Source: Prevotella sp. P5-50
GTDB lineage: Bacteria; Bacteroidota; Bacteroidia; Bacteroidales; Bacteroidaceae
Assembly: GCF_002251295.1 (NCBI RefSeq)
Contig: NZ_NPJA01000019.1
Coordinates: 62,001 to 126,000 of the forward strand
Length of the DNA: 64,000 nt
Direction: 5' to 3'
The position numbers and the translations under genes are program-made. Shown piece after piece: positions 35,901-44,028 of this stretch (within the stretch, counting starts at the first letter, position 1; each line of letters begins with the position of its first letter). Under the pieces are notes generated by a model, which saw only the letters and a list, made by a program, of their open reading frames with translations, was not told the origin of the DNA and did no database searches.

Positions 35901-36309
35901 AAGCCAGTCCGCCTGCAGCAATATCCTGCACGTCGTTCATATCTACTGTGGCTACTGATCCGGTGAGGTGTGCTTTCTTCTGTGCACCATAACCTACTAC
36001 TACCACTTCGTCAAGACTTTGGCGGTCTTCCTGCAGGGAGATCTTTCCTCCGGGCAATACGGTCTGTGGCAGATAGCCGATATAAGAGATGACAACCTTT
36101 TGTCCTTTCTGCACATTGATTTTATAAGTACCGTTGACGTCGGTGACCGTACCAGTCTTGGTGCCCGACACCATAACGGATGCGCCGATGACGGGTTCGC
36201 CGTTTTCATCGACCACGCTACCCGTAACGGTCTGGTTCTGGGCCATGACTGGTGCGGCAGCAAAAGCCATCATCGTACCCAGACATATTCTTGCAATAAA
36301 CTTTCTCAT
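32974..36309 (-). CDS. SusC-family TonB-dependent outer-membrane transporter
   Basis: A 1111-residue protein. A signal peptide (ends APVMAQ) is followed by a carboxypeptidase-regulatory-like domain (VTGSVVDENGEPVIGASVMV), a TonB-box and plug region (LDEVVVVGYGAQKK; GVILVTTKKG) and a 22-strand barrel ending in a terminal phenylalanine (VGVNLSF). There is no STN signalling domain before the carboxypeptidase-like domain. With the neighbouring SusD it imports pectin oligosaccharides, using energy from TonB. The lack of STN matters because an ECF sigma factor is encoded in the same PUL. Confidence 0.96.
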   Translation of the reverse strand: MRKFIARICLGTMMAFAAAPVMAQNQTVTGSVVDENGEPVIGASVMVSGTKTGTVTDVNGTYKINVQKGQKVVISYIGYLPQTVLPGGKISLQEDRQSLDEVVVVGYGAQKKAHLTGSVATVDMNDVQDIAAGGLASTLSGLVNGMSVSGGDARPGERATIKIRDTNSLGSVGVSAQEPLFVIDGYVYPNDIKIGNSTQNLGAEAFNNLDPSEVESISVLKDASAAVYGARAANGVILVTTKKGKIGKPTISYSGTFGFTDEVARPKMLSTYNYGRLYNAVAAADPTNTSLNKTTALFQKDELEAMKNLNYDLLGDNWETGFTQKHSANISGATERVSYFGGISYFTQDGNLGRLDYNRWNYRAGIDVKVSKWLGANLTISGDYGKKNTPLVKVGGSGNEKDYNLLLTHPGYIPEYINGMPMAAYGVSNSEVNQNQNYNFSVLQNNGDYSRSMSNNMNINAGITYDFGWSNILKGLKLKFSYSKSINNTKNNQYGSHFTLYKMNQRYGSGQHLYTPTSGDEEGFDYLANSNFVALERANGDMLYRTMTRTDNYQMNFTATYARDFGQHHVNALFAIEKSEAESEYLEGQRQTPYPFTTGQYNSASGERTTVFTRSESGTMSYIGRINYAYADKYLFEFLLRSDASTKFAPENYWGTFPAVSAGWVISEEKWFQKAASWVDFLKLRASWGMTGRDNTAAWQWMQVYAQDANKGIIFGTGANIDSGSRITINKNNSAVNRDVHWDKSYKTNIGVDFQVLNKRLAVSAEYYNEKNREMLMNIKQSVPSTVGTQSAAVNLGEMNSWGWELSVNWRDKIGKDFKYRIGLNTGYRDNEVLVMDWVTGNSLYRQITKGHRTDMGLWGMQCIGMFRSFQDINEYFDMYMKKEDGSYGTYMGMTKEQVRPGMLIYKDVRGALQENGTYAGPDHNVDEELDQVQLSNRTNPYGFTINAGAEWKGISLTAQFGASWGGYTVVPSAALKPNGSLEYCNMPSFWNPDNMFVYQDIYDGSGNLLMEANRDAQYPNLAYSNVNAVTSSFWRVSAARVALNRLTLAYTIPSSLYKKFGINNIRVNVTGQNVLNFYNPYPDKFMNPMAGTYGSYPNLRKWTVGVNLSF

Positions 36310-36344
36310 ACTGTGTTCAGTTATATTTTTTGGTCGTTAATGGA

Positions 36345-37856
36345 TTAGTTCTTCCAACGTGGGTCGCCAATAGTACTTGAGATAGCACCTGTGGCTTTGA
36401 AATTGATACCGTAGTTGGGCTGTGTGAAGTCGAGTTCTTTCTTGGTCTCAGCGACATCGATACCGATTTCTTCTTCTGTTGCATACTTGCCTTTGTCGGT
36501 GCCATCAACTGAGTTGGCAATGCCCTGAATGGTGTTCAGCTCCTGATGGAAGGTCTTGGTGCAGTTGCCCTGAATGAACTTTTGCAGACGGAAACAGTCG
36601 TAGAAGATATTGTTATCGAAGGTGATAACATACTCCTTGCGGTTAGGAGTGTTGTTACCAAACTCTTTCTTGTCATAAACGCGCACGAAGGTATTGTCCA
36701 TCATGGTGCAGCTACCGTCGGCTGTGGGGAATGCACGATCCAAGTCTTTGTTATTGAAACGGAACATGCGGTTCTTGCTGTTGCTTACAATGTTGTAGAT
36801 GGTGCTCTCCTTGATGGTGATACTCTTGATGCCACCATACCAGAATGAGCCACCGCTTGGAGCCTTGAAGCCGTTAGAGAATCCGCAGATGATGGCACCG
36901 TTGGAGTTCTTCGTACCATCGTTGTTCAACTGAACCACGCAATTCATCACGCGCACATCGGCGATACCCCATGAGCACTCGCCCACTGAAAAGAGTCCGT
37001 CACATACGTTTTTGAAGGCGCAATCCTGGATGACGATAGGATCTTGCAGGATATAGACATCGGCTGGTTTGCCACCGTTCTTACCGGCACCCACCTTCTG
37101 GGCTTCGGCTGAACATGATGCAGGAGGCTCTGGTGACATCTCGATGACACCACCCTTACGATTGATGGCGCTACAGTCGAATTTAATAAACTTCACTTTA
37201 AGCTGTGCTGAAGTGAAGATGGCAGCTTTCTCGCCCATCACCACAGTGGCATGGTCGAGTTTGTTACCGCGCAAAGTCATCTTGTTGGTTTTGAAATCTA
37301 CTGCGGTGTTGCAGGTGTATTGACCGCCTGCTTCCAACTCGAAGGCCTGTTCGTTTTCGCTGTCCTGCATATTGGCAGCTACGAATTCAGCAATATCCTG
37401 ACCGGCAGGAATAGTGATGGCAGGCACCAGTGTGCTGTACTTCACTGCCTCAGGAGCATCGGCCTCGGTATTGTTCAATCGGGTGTTGCCCATGGTGTGG
37501 ACCTTCACCTCGTAGTTGGTGTCCTCTGCTTTGGGGAATGTGAACGATGTTCCATCTACAGTACCCTTAGCGAGTTCTACTGGCTTTGTGGGGTCGTCCA
37601 CATTGTAAGCCTCATACTCGTAGCCACCGGCACCAGCCACGGTTTCCCATTTCACAATGACGCTCTCACTTCCGTCGGAATTGACCTGCGAACCGAAGGT
37701 CAGTTCGGGGTTTTTGAGCTTGCTGTTGGTAACAGAGCTAACGAACTGCTCTTCTGTGAAACCGTCTTCTGCACATGAGGCAAGCATCAGCGCACCAGCA
37801 CCTACGAGGGCTATGGCACACATTTTACCTGATGTAAAGATTCGATTTTTGTTCAT
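36345..37856 (-). CDS. Surface lipoprotein with Fn3-like and beta-helix (DUF4957/DUF5123-like) domains
   Basis: A 503-residue lipoprotein; lipobox LASC lies about 30 residues after the chosen start (MNKNRIFTSG; an ATG 4 codons upstream is also possible). Residues about 60-135 look like a fibronectin type III domain (SVIVKWETVAGAGGYEYEA). The rest is a beta-helix with NNxF and DCxFKN turns (DNTFVRVYD, DNNIFYDCF), resembling the DUF4957 and DUF5123 families. These are often encoded next to SusCD in pectin loci and are thought to bind glycan at the surface. It is encoded 35 nt upstream of susC. Confidence 0.72.
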   Translation of the reverse strand: MNKNRIFTSGKMCAIALVGAGALMLASCAEDGFTEEQFVSSVTNSKLKNPELTFGSQVNSDGSESVIVKWETVAGAGGYEYEAYNVDDPTKPVELAKGTVDGTSFTFPKAEDTNYEVKVHTMGNTRLNNTEADAPEAVKYSTLVPAITIPAGQDIAEFVAANMQDSENEQAFELEAGGQYTCNTAVDFKTNKMTLRGNKLDHATVVMGEKAAIFTSAQLKVKFIKFDCSAINRKGGVIEMSPEPPASCSAEAQKVGAGKNGGKPADVYILQDPIVIQDCAFKNVCDGLFSVGECSWGIADVRVMNCVVQLNNDGTKNSNGAIICGFSNGFKAPSGGSFWYGGIKSITIKESTIYNIVSNSKNRMFRFNNKDLDRAFPTADGSCTMMDNTFVRVYDKKEFGNNTPNRKEYVITFDNNIFYDCFRLQKFIQGNCTKTFHQELNTIQGIANSVDGTDKGKYATEEEIGIDVAETKKELDFTQPNYGINFKATGAISSTIGDPRWKN

Positions 37857-37886
37857 AGAATAAATCATTTTGTTAGTAATTAGTTT

Positions 37887-38783
37887 TTATTTATTGTCTC
37901 TTTTTTCTTGAAACAGTCTCTTGAGGTATGCCACATTGGTGGAGAAGTTATACTTCACGTCTCTGACACGACTTACATCGCGACTGCGCTCCACTACGAG
38001 CCATCCGCTCCACCCCATGCGGTCGAGGGTGCGTTTCACTGCGGGCATATCGATTCGCGTATCGCGGTCGAGGGTGACGCTGTCGGTCAGCGAGGCATGG
38101 ATCTGGGCGATGCGGCGTCGGCCCAGTATGCGCAATTCTGTCGATGGGTCGAGCCCTTGGTCAACGGCATCTTGAAGATTGAAGTAGGCTTTCACGCCCT
38201 TGCTATCAACATCGGCAAGCATCCGCTTGGTGTGGCGGGCATCCATTCCTGTGCGCAGCGCGATAATTTTGCCTTCGCGGCGTGCCATCTCTCCGGCTTC
38301 GTGCAGACGTGCAACAAGTGTGTTATAGGGTTCGCCTGTCATCGTCTGCCACTCGCGGCCAGTGCCTCCCAATGGCAGGAATGCCACCTTGGCACCCATC
38401 ACGTCCATGGTTTTCAGACAGTCTGCTACGAGGTCGCGCCAGTTGTCGCGCGTTATCAGACTCTGTGCAAAGAATCCAGACATGGCTACCGATGGCACTT
38501 CGATACCAAGTGAATCGGCTGTATGACGGAAGAGTTGCTGGAAATGACGATCACGGAGTTTGTTGTCAAATTGCGGTCGTTTGCCTAATGGCCCCATATC
38601 CATCTCGATACCATCAGCGCCAATGGTTTTAGCAAGCTGAAACTCTCCTAACTTTTGTCGTTTCAGCATCATCCAGTCGCATGCAGCCACACGATATTTC
38701 TGTGCAAATGCCGTTGTGACATTTGTCATTATCATGAAGGCTACACATATCATCATGTGTAAGGTGGTTGTTTTAAATTTCAT
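37887..38783 (-). CDS. Exported sugar phosphate isomerase/epimerase-like TIM-barrel protein
   Basis: A 298-residue protein with a signal peptide (MMICVAFMIMTNVTTAFAQ). The mature part resembles xylose-isomerase-like TIM barrels (AP endonuclease family 2): KTIGADGIEMDMG, VAFLPLGGTG, YFNLQDAVDQG, IAQIHASLTD, and GWLVVERSRD near the end. Such domains bind a divalent metal and isomerise sugars, but exported members have no proven activity. It is the first gene of the PUL, 30 nt before the surface lipoprotein gene. Confidence 0.72.
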   Translation of the reverse strand: MKFKTTTLHMMICVAFMIMTNVTTAFAQKYRVAACDWMMLKRQKLGEFQLAKTIGADGIEMDMGPLGKRPQFDNKLRDRHFQQLFRHTADSLGIEVPSVAMSGFFAQSLITRDNWRDLVADCLKTMDVMGAKVAFLPLGGTGREWQTMTGEPYNTLVARLHEAGEMARREGKIIALRTGMDARHTKRMLADVDSKGVKAYFNLQDAVDQGLDPSTELRILGRRRIAQIHASLTDSVTLDRDTRIDMPAVKRTLDRMGWSGWLVVERSRDVSRVRDVKYNFSTNVAYLKRLFQEKRDNK

Positions 38784-38794
38784 TTTAGGTTGTA

Positions 38795-38803
38795 CAAACT
38801 ATA
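38795..38803 (-). promoter_or_regulatory. Possible promoter -7 element of the PUL
   Basis: TATAGTTTG on the minus strand resembles the -7 consensus but has three rather than two bases between TA and TTTG, and no -33 TTTG is seen at the right distance. It could equally be a promoter read by the ECF sigma factor encoded in the PUL. Confidence 0.25.
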
Positions 38804-38930
38804 TAGTATTTCAGTATAATGACGCACCATTGCACGGTTTGTCATCATAAACACTAAAAAAAATAAATTTCTTTGTTTTTGCTTCACAGTTTTTTTTATT
38901 TAGCTTATCTCTATAATATTATAATATAAT

Positions 38931-39092
38931 GTACGCGCACACATGCGCACGCACGCGTGCCTTTAAAATTTTCGACCACTCGGCCACCATTCTACAATAT
39001 AACGCACGCTTACAGGCACTTACACCGGGTGGTCGATTCCTAAAAATCGGGAAATTCGACCACCGTTCGACCACCGTTCGACCACTGACCAA
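38931..39092 (-). repeat. GC-rich GGTCGA element, right copy (inverted)
   Basis: Reading the minus strand from 39092 to 38931 gives the blocks GTTGGTCAGT, repeated GGTGGTCGAA, ATCGACCACC, CTGTAAGCG, GGTGGCCGAGTGGTCGA and a GCGTGCGCATGTGTGCGCG tract. These match the left element (13580-13748) block by block at about the same spacing (162 against 169 bp). The most GC-rich part, the alternating tract, faces the PUL in both copies. Confidence 0.7.
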
Positions 39093-39127
39093 CAATCACT
39101 TTGTTTTCATTTCGACATTGCCAACAC

Positions 39128-39329
39128 TTTTGCCAAACGTTTGAAAACACCTTTGGCAACATTGGAAAATACCTTTGTCGAACATTAGACAATACTTTTA
39201 TCAAACGTTGAAAACACCTTTATCAAACGTTGGATAACACTTTTGTCAAACGTTGGATAACACTTTTATCAAACGTTGGATAATACCTTTATCAAACGTT
39301 GGATAATACTTTTATCAAACGTGCAACAC
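39128..39329. repeat. 23-bp tandem repeat array, nine units
   Basis: Nine units of 22-23 bp (a shortened last one) with the core TATCAAACGTTGGATA, starting at 39128, 39151, 39173, 39196, 39218, 39241, 39264, 39287 and 39310. The core is a near palindrome around AACGTT. The units follow each other without spacers, so this is not a CRISPR array. The same unit recurs at 63673-63900. Confidence 0.88.
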
Positions 39330-39565
39330 CCTTATGATAAAATTGTTCATAACTCTCACAACCACAATAAAAATATACAAAAAAACATCGAATAATGGGT
39401 TGCACATCAATATAAAAAAACAATAGCGATGCCACATGCCACACATATCAACGAGCAAAAAAGCACCATGCCTAACAAGGATTAGAAAGAGGAAATACAA
39501 AATTGAAAAAAGGCATTAGCACACAAAAACATGAGAAAGATGATGGCTTTTTCAGAAAAAATGCC

Positions 39566-39573
39566 TACTTTTG
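39566..39573 (+). promoter_or_regulatory. Promoter -7 element of the sensor kinase operon
   Basis: TACTTTTG matches the -7 consensus; the -33 position is poor. The predicted transcription start is near 39580, which leaves a 20-25 nt leader before ATG 39604 and rules out the upstream TTG at 39571. Confidence 0.5.
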
Positions 39574-39603
39574 CGGTTACATAAACATAACCTGGCAATA
39601 ACT

Positions 39604-41634
39604 ATGTGGAAACTAAAAACAGTGACAGGGGGCTTGCTTGCACTCGCCATGATGACGGGATGCGACGTTGTGCAAGAAGAAAAGCAACAAGAAACACTGC
39701 GTACAAACGTGGAAGACTCGATAGGTATGGGACGTACGGCATACGCCTCGCGATGCATCAACCAACAGTTGATGGCAGCAAAAGACAGCGACGCCTACTA
39801 CCTCTGGCTCTCTATGCGCAATAAACTATACTACACCCGCATGCAGACTGACTCCATGAAGGTTACCATGAACCGCATACAACAGTATATCAGCAGTTGT
39901 AACCACAAAGCTCGCAAGCCCGGACGTGGAGGCAGCGACTTCAATCTGCTGCAAGCCGAATGGCTGTTGGCTAAAGGGGTGTGGCATACTGCCATCATGG
40001 GGCGACCTGATTCTGGACTGGTCTATAACAACAAGGCTATAGAACAACTCAAAAAAATCAACGCACGCCCTCAACTGATGCTGTCTGCACTAACCAACCA
40101 AGCCGATTACTACCGACAATTGGGAAAACTCGACTATAGCGCCGACGCCTATATGCAGGCACTTGCACTATCAGACACGATGAATAACCCCAATGCCAAC
40201 ACTGCCGTAGAGTTGGGCATAGCTACAGTATATACCTTCATGGCAGACTATGAGAATAGCAACAAATGGTGGAAACGCGCCGAACAACACGTATCAGAGA
40301 TGCAGAGAGCAGATCAATTCATCTTCTACAATAACAGAGGTAATGATCTGTACCTGCAACAACGATACAGCGAAGCTCTACCCTATTTCAAAAAAGCTGC
40401 TACACTGGTAAAAGGCGACTCTACCAAAGCATGGGACTACTACACTGCACGTGCCAATATGGGCGAAATCTACGTGTGGCTGGGACACACCGAACAAGCC
40501 CGACAGGCACTCGACGAGGCTGACGCGTTCTTCCAACAGGCAGGATTCGATATTGTGCGCTACTATATCGAAACATCGCGCATTGGGCTCGACCTTAAAG
40601 AAGGACATACTGACCGGGCACTAAAGCGCATGGCTGAAGCCTCAACACCCAAGCACATGCTGCCTGCGGCAGTGGTGCAACGACTCAGAATCGAAGAACT
40701 GGTGTATCGCACAGCTAAGATGATGCCCCAAGCTTATGCAGTTCACCAACAAAAAGATGCCATCAATGACTCAATACAAACGGCAAACATGACCATGCGC
40801 ATGAATGCCAATCTGCTTCAATACCAACACAATAGAAAGCTGGACGAACAACAGCACATCATTGACCGACAATATATCATGGGACTGCTGGCATGGGGAC
40901 TATTCCTCATTGCCACACTCATTATCATCGTGCTTGGCATATTGGTTTATCTGCGACACCGACAACATCAACTACACAATCTGAAAGTAAGGCAACAGAT
41001 TGTAAGGCTACGCATGGAAAACATACGTAACCGCATATCGCCTCACTTCATATTCAACGCACTCAACCATGAAATGCTGGCACAAATGAATGGAAAAAAG
41101 GTAAACCTGTCATCGCTGACACAACTGCTAAGAAGAGGACTGGCACAAACCGAAATGCTGGAAACAACACTCAGCGAAGAACTGGCTTTCATCAAATACT
41201 ACGTCAGCATCGAGTCACAACAGATGGAATCTGACTTCCGTTTCAAGATAGAAAAAGAAAAAAACGTGAACACAGACCGTGTGTTTATACCTGCTATGGT
41301 GGTACAAATCTATGTAGAGAATGCTATCAAACACGGACTGAGACCCAAGAAAATAGTGGAAGGCAAATATCGTGACCTACTCATCAAAATACACAGAAAA
41401 GGAACTGACAGCACTGAAATAGAAGTGCTCGACAACGGCATGGGACTGGGACCTACATCAACAGAACAGATGCACACCGGTATGAAAGTGGTGCAACAAA
41501 CCATACAAATGCTCAACGACCACAACAACAGTAAGATTGCTTTCGGCATAATGAACAGGCGAGACCTGCCTGCCGGAGAAACAGGATGCCGCTCGTGGAT
41601 TACTGTGCCCGACAGTTTCGACTTCTTACTATAA
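39604..41634 (+). CDS. LytS-type sensor histidine kinase with TPR sensor, lipoprotein
   Basis: A 676-residue protein. The start is placed at ATG 39604, directly before a lipoprotein signal (LKTVTGGLLALAMMTGC). About 400 residues of TPR-like helices form the extracytoplasmic sensor. A transmembrane helix lies at about 425-450, followed by the His_kinase domain with His481 in RISPHFIFNAL and the ATP-binding N box IYVENAIKHGL near residue 570, plus DNGMGLG. It should autophosphorylate and pass the phosphate to the LytTR regulator encoded 18 nt downstream. It is divergent from the PUL, whose regulation it might influence. Confidence 0.85.
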   Translation: MWKLKTVTGGLLALAMMTGCDVVQEEKQQETLRTNVEDSIGMGRTAYASRCINQQLMAAKDSDAYYLWLSMRNKLYYTRMQTDSMKVTMNRIQQYISSCNHKARKPGRGGSDFNLLQAEWLLAKGVWHTAIMGRPDSGLVYNNKAIEQLKKINARPQLMLSALTNQADYYRQLGKLDYSADAYMQALALSDTMNNPNANTAVELGIATVYTFMADYENSNKWWKRAEQHVSEMQRADQFIFYNNRGNDLYLQQRYSEALPYFKKAATLVKGDSTKAWDYYTARANMGEIYVWLGHTEQARQALDEADAFFQQAGFDIVRYYIETSRIGLDLKEGHTDRALKRMAEASTPKHMLPAAVVQRLRIEELVYRTAKMMPQAYAVHQQKDAINDSIQTANMTMRMNANLLQYQHNRKLDEQQHIIDRQYIMGLLAWGLFLIATLIIIVLGILVYLRHRQHQLHNLKVRQQIVRLRMENIRNRISPHFIFNALNHEMLAQMNGKKVNLSSLTQLLRRGLAQTEMLETTLSEELAFIKYYVSIESQQMESDFRFKIEKEKNVNTDRVFIPAMVVQIYVENAIKHGLRPKKIVEGKYRDLLIKIHRKGTDSTEIEVLDNGMGLGPTSTEQMHTGMKVVQQTIQMLNDHNNSKIAFGIMNRRDLPAGETGCRSWITVPDSFDFLL

Positions 41635-41652
41635 CCTTTTATAAAAGAGCTT

Positions 41653-42414
41653 ATGACTAATAGGGAACGACATATCAGAGCATTCATCATTGATGACAGC
41701 GTCGTGGCTGTCGAAGTGTTGAAACGAATACTTGAAAGCAATCACCCAGTAACAGTGGTAGGTACTGCCTACGATGGGCCGACGGCTGTCGGACAGGTGA
41801 TAGAACTACAACCCGACTTGATATTCACCGATGTAGAGATGCCATCCATGACGGGTATAGAATTCTGCCAACAGATACGTCATCAGGTAAAACCAAATAC
41901 CAAAGTGGTGTTTTATACCGCCCACGAAAAATATATGATAGATGCCCTTCATCTACAGGCTTTCGACTATTTGCTCAAACCACCCACACCAGAAGATGTA
42001 GCAATGCTGATGATGCGCTACTACGAAAACAAACTGACGGAAATACCAACCATGCAGACAGTTGCACCACAGCGCCGTCAATCAATTATCGTAATCAACG
42101 CAACGGGCGAACATATTGTATTGCAGGCTTCTGAGGTGGCTTTCTTCCGCTTCAATACAGACAGGAAACAATGGGAAGTAATCTGCTGCGATGGCAACAT
42201 CTACTGCCTACGATCACGCAGCAATAGCGATACTATACTGGACTACTCTGCCGATTTCGTACAAATTCACAAAAGCTATATTGTCAACATAGAACACGTC
42301 AAAATGATACAGGAGTCGCAGTGTTTTCTCAAAGAGCCACTGCAAGACATCGACGAACTGAAGGTGAGCAGAAACTACAAACGCTCACTAATGGATGCTT
42401 TCTATGCACTATAA
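41653..42414 (+). CDS. LytTR-family response regulator
   Basis: A 253-residue protein. The receiver domain (residues 8-125) has the acidic pair in FIIDDS and the phospho-acceptor Asp60 in IFTDVEMPS, with the conserved Lys in YLLKPP. A LytTR DNA-binding domain spans about 150-250 (ASEVAFFRFNTDRK, FVQIHKSYIVNIEHV, LKVSRNYKRSL). It is the natural partner of the kinase encoded 18 nt upstream. Target genes cannot be read from the sequence. Confidence 0.93.
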   Translation: MTNRERHIRAFIIDDSVVAVEVLKRILESNHPVTVVGTAYDGPTAVGQVIELQPDLIFTDVEMPSMTGIEFCQQIRHQVKPNTKVVFYTAHEKYMIDALHLQAFDYLLKPPTPEDVAMLMMRYYENKLTEIPTMQTVAPQRRQSIIVINATGEHIVLQASEVAFFRFNTDRKQWEVICCDGNIYCLRSRSNSDTILDYSADFVQIHKSYIVNIEHVKMIQESQCFLKEPLQDIDELKVSRNYKRSLMDAFYAL

Positions 42415-42432
42415 ACACTAAACACATCACAC

Positions 42433-43872
42433 ATGCACTATTTGAAACTCATCATCATGCTCCTTGCCATCATCACCATGGGGGCATGTAGCAATAAGGC
42501 AGAAAAGGCACAAATGCTATATCAGCAAAGCGAACAACTCATTAAGAAGGATCACAAATGGACCGAAGCTGGCGAAATGCTGCTTGGCAGTTTGCAACTG
42601 CAAGACGAAAACGAGCCTACACCGCTACTGGCACGCACCTATGCACTACTGTCGAAAGTATATTGGGAGGAAGATCGCGTCAAGAAAGCTATAGAATATG
42701 CACACCGCGGACTCAACACCGCACTGGCAATGCGCAACGACACTCTTCACTTACAACTATACACAAGAGTGGGATCGTCCTATTATCTCATACACAAGAA
42801 CGATTCGGCTACCTACTATTTCAATAAAGCACTCGACAAAGCCATTGCCATGAACGACTCCAACGGCATTTACAATGCATACAACAACCTCGGTGCACTG
42901 AAACTCAGCATGGAGAAGTTTGACGAAGCACTCGCCTATTCCGACAAGTCATACAGTTATGCACGCAACATAGATGCCCATGAATTTCACTATTATTATA
43001 ATAAGTCACGCTGCTATCAGTATTTGAAACAATGGACACTGTGTATCGATGCCACCCGTAAGGCAATCGCCAATATTCCCAAAGAGGACTTAGAAGGAAG
43101 ATCGAAACTATACCAACGACTCTTCTTGGCTGAACGGAGCATAGGAAACTACGAAGCAGCATGTGTGGCTGCAGATACATCGTATAACTATCTTGACAAA
43201 TATTGGAATAAAAGGCGCGATGAGGATATGCGCGACTTGACTGAGCAATATCAGCAAGAACGCTACAACGCACAACTGAAACTGCAACGCACGCAATGGA
43301 TGGTAATGGTAGTTGTGGTGCTGATGATTATGGGGGCTGCCATCATGTTTGTATCACACCGCAACAAAAAACGTATCATGCGCTTACAGAAACGCTTGGA
43401 AAACCTCAAACTGCAAATCTACCGCGAACGAAACACAATACAACAGACTGCGGAAGAAAGTCAAAACAAGGTAGGGCAAACAATGCCCAACAACGAAAAA
43501 CTCTATACACTCTGCTTACAACAATTGGCAGTGGCACGAGATTTGTTTAAGATGCGACCCGAATACATGCGACTCTACCAACTGAAATATCGCACCGATC
43601 ATCAATATCTGTCAGACCCAGAACGCATGCCATTGCTTGATAGTGTGGTGGAGGTGTTTATTGAACCATTGCAAAACCTTCGCAGATTGTTCACCGAACT
43701 GACCGAAGACGAATGTATATATGCTATCCTCACCTTCCTCGGATGCAACAATGCCACCATCTCCATGATGACCAAAACATCAGAACCTACACTGCGTAAA
43801 CGCAGAAGCCGATTCAAACAGAAAAGCCACGATATGGTATTCCGCTTTCTGATGCAGAACGAAGAAACATAG
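42433..43872 (+). CDS. TPR membrane lipoprotein with C-terminal HTH-like region
   Basis: A 479-residue protein with a lipoprotein signal (LIIMLLAIITMGAC), about 260 residues of TPR repeats (YAHRGLNTALAM, ATYYFNKALDKAIAM), a transmembrane helix (WMVMVVVVLMIMGAAIMFV) near residue 290-310, a coiled coil, and a C-terminal region with LTFLGCNNATISMMTKTSEPTLRKRRSR that resembles a LuxR-type helix-turn-helix. It would join an extracytoplasmic TPR sensor to a cytoplasmic DNA-binding end. It is the third gene of the kinase operon, 18 nt after the regulator gene. Confidence 0.78.
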   Translation: MHYLKLIIMLLAIITMGACSNKAEKAQMLYQQSEQLIKKDHKWTEAGEMLLGSLQLQDENEPTPLLARTYALLSKVYWEEDRVKKAIEYAHRGLNTALAMRNDTLHLQLYTRVGSSYYLIHKNDSATYYFNKALDKAIAMNDSNGIYNAYNNLGALKLSMEKFDEALAYSDKSYSYARNIDAHEFHYYYNKSRCYQYLKQWTLCIDATRKAIANIPKEDLEGRSKLYQRLFLAERSIGNYEAACVAADTSYNYLDKYWNKRRDEDMRDLTEQYQQERYNAQLKLQRTQWMVMVVVVLMIMGAAIMFVSHRNKKRIMRLQKRLENLKLQIYRERNTIQQTAEESQNKVGQTMPNNEKLYTLCLQQLAVARDLFKMRPEYMRLYQLKYRTDHQYLSDPERMPLLDSVVEVFIEPLQNLRRLFTELTEDECIYAILTFLGCNNATISMMTKTSEPTLRKRRSRFKQKSHDMVFRFLMQNEET

Positions 43873-43970
43873 AGATACCTCAAAGACCGAAAAACTACCT
43901 GTATTTCCGATTATACCTAACAGAAAGAAAAATTAGTGGAAAGGGAGAGGGATTTTCCACAAAATAGTCG

Positions 43971-43978
43971 TAATTTTG
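43971..43978 (+). promoter_or_regulatory. Promoter -7 element of the DUF3737-patB-OPT operon
   Basis: TAATTTTG matches the -7 consensus 51 nt before the start codon. No clear -33 TTTG is present at 19-20 nt. Confidence 0.5.
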
Positions 43979-44028
43979 CGGAATAAAACAAATAAATGCT
44001 CTGTTGATGGGCTACGACAAGATTACAT

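Larger units (their letters stand above)
38784..39603. other. Intergenic region at the 5' side of the PUL
   Basis: About 820 bp between the divergent PUL and the sensor kinase operon. It contains the presumed PUL promoter, the inverted copy of the GC-rich element, a 23-bp tandem array and the kinase promoter. No intact gene is seen. Confidence 0.7.

Noticed and set aside
38929..39144. 71-codon frame over the right GC-rich element, faintly similar to an 81-codon frame over the left element
   Set aside because: The similarity follows from the shared DNA repeat; neither frame has a start signal, and the frames are not equally preserved. A small peptide encoded by the element is not excluded.
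43937..43960. Terminator after the TPR-HTH gene at 42433
   Set aside because: GTGGAAA pairs with TTTCCAC, but the following bases on the plus strand are AAAAT and not a T-tract.
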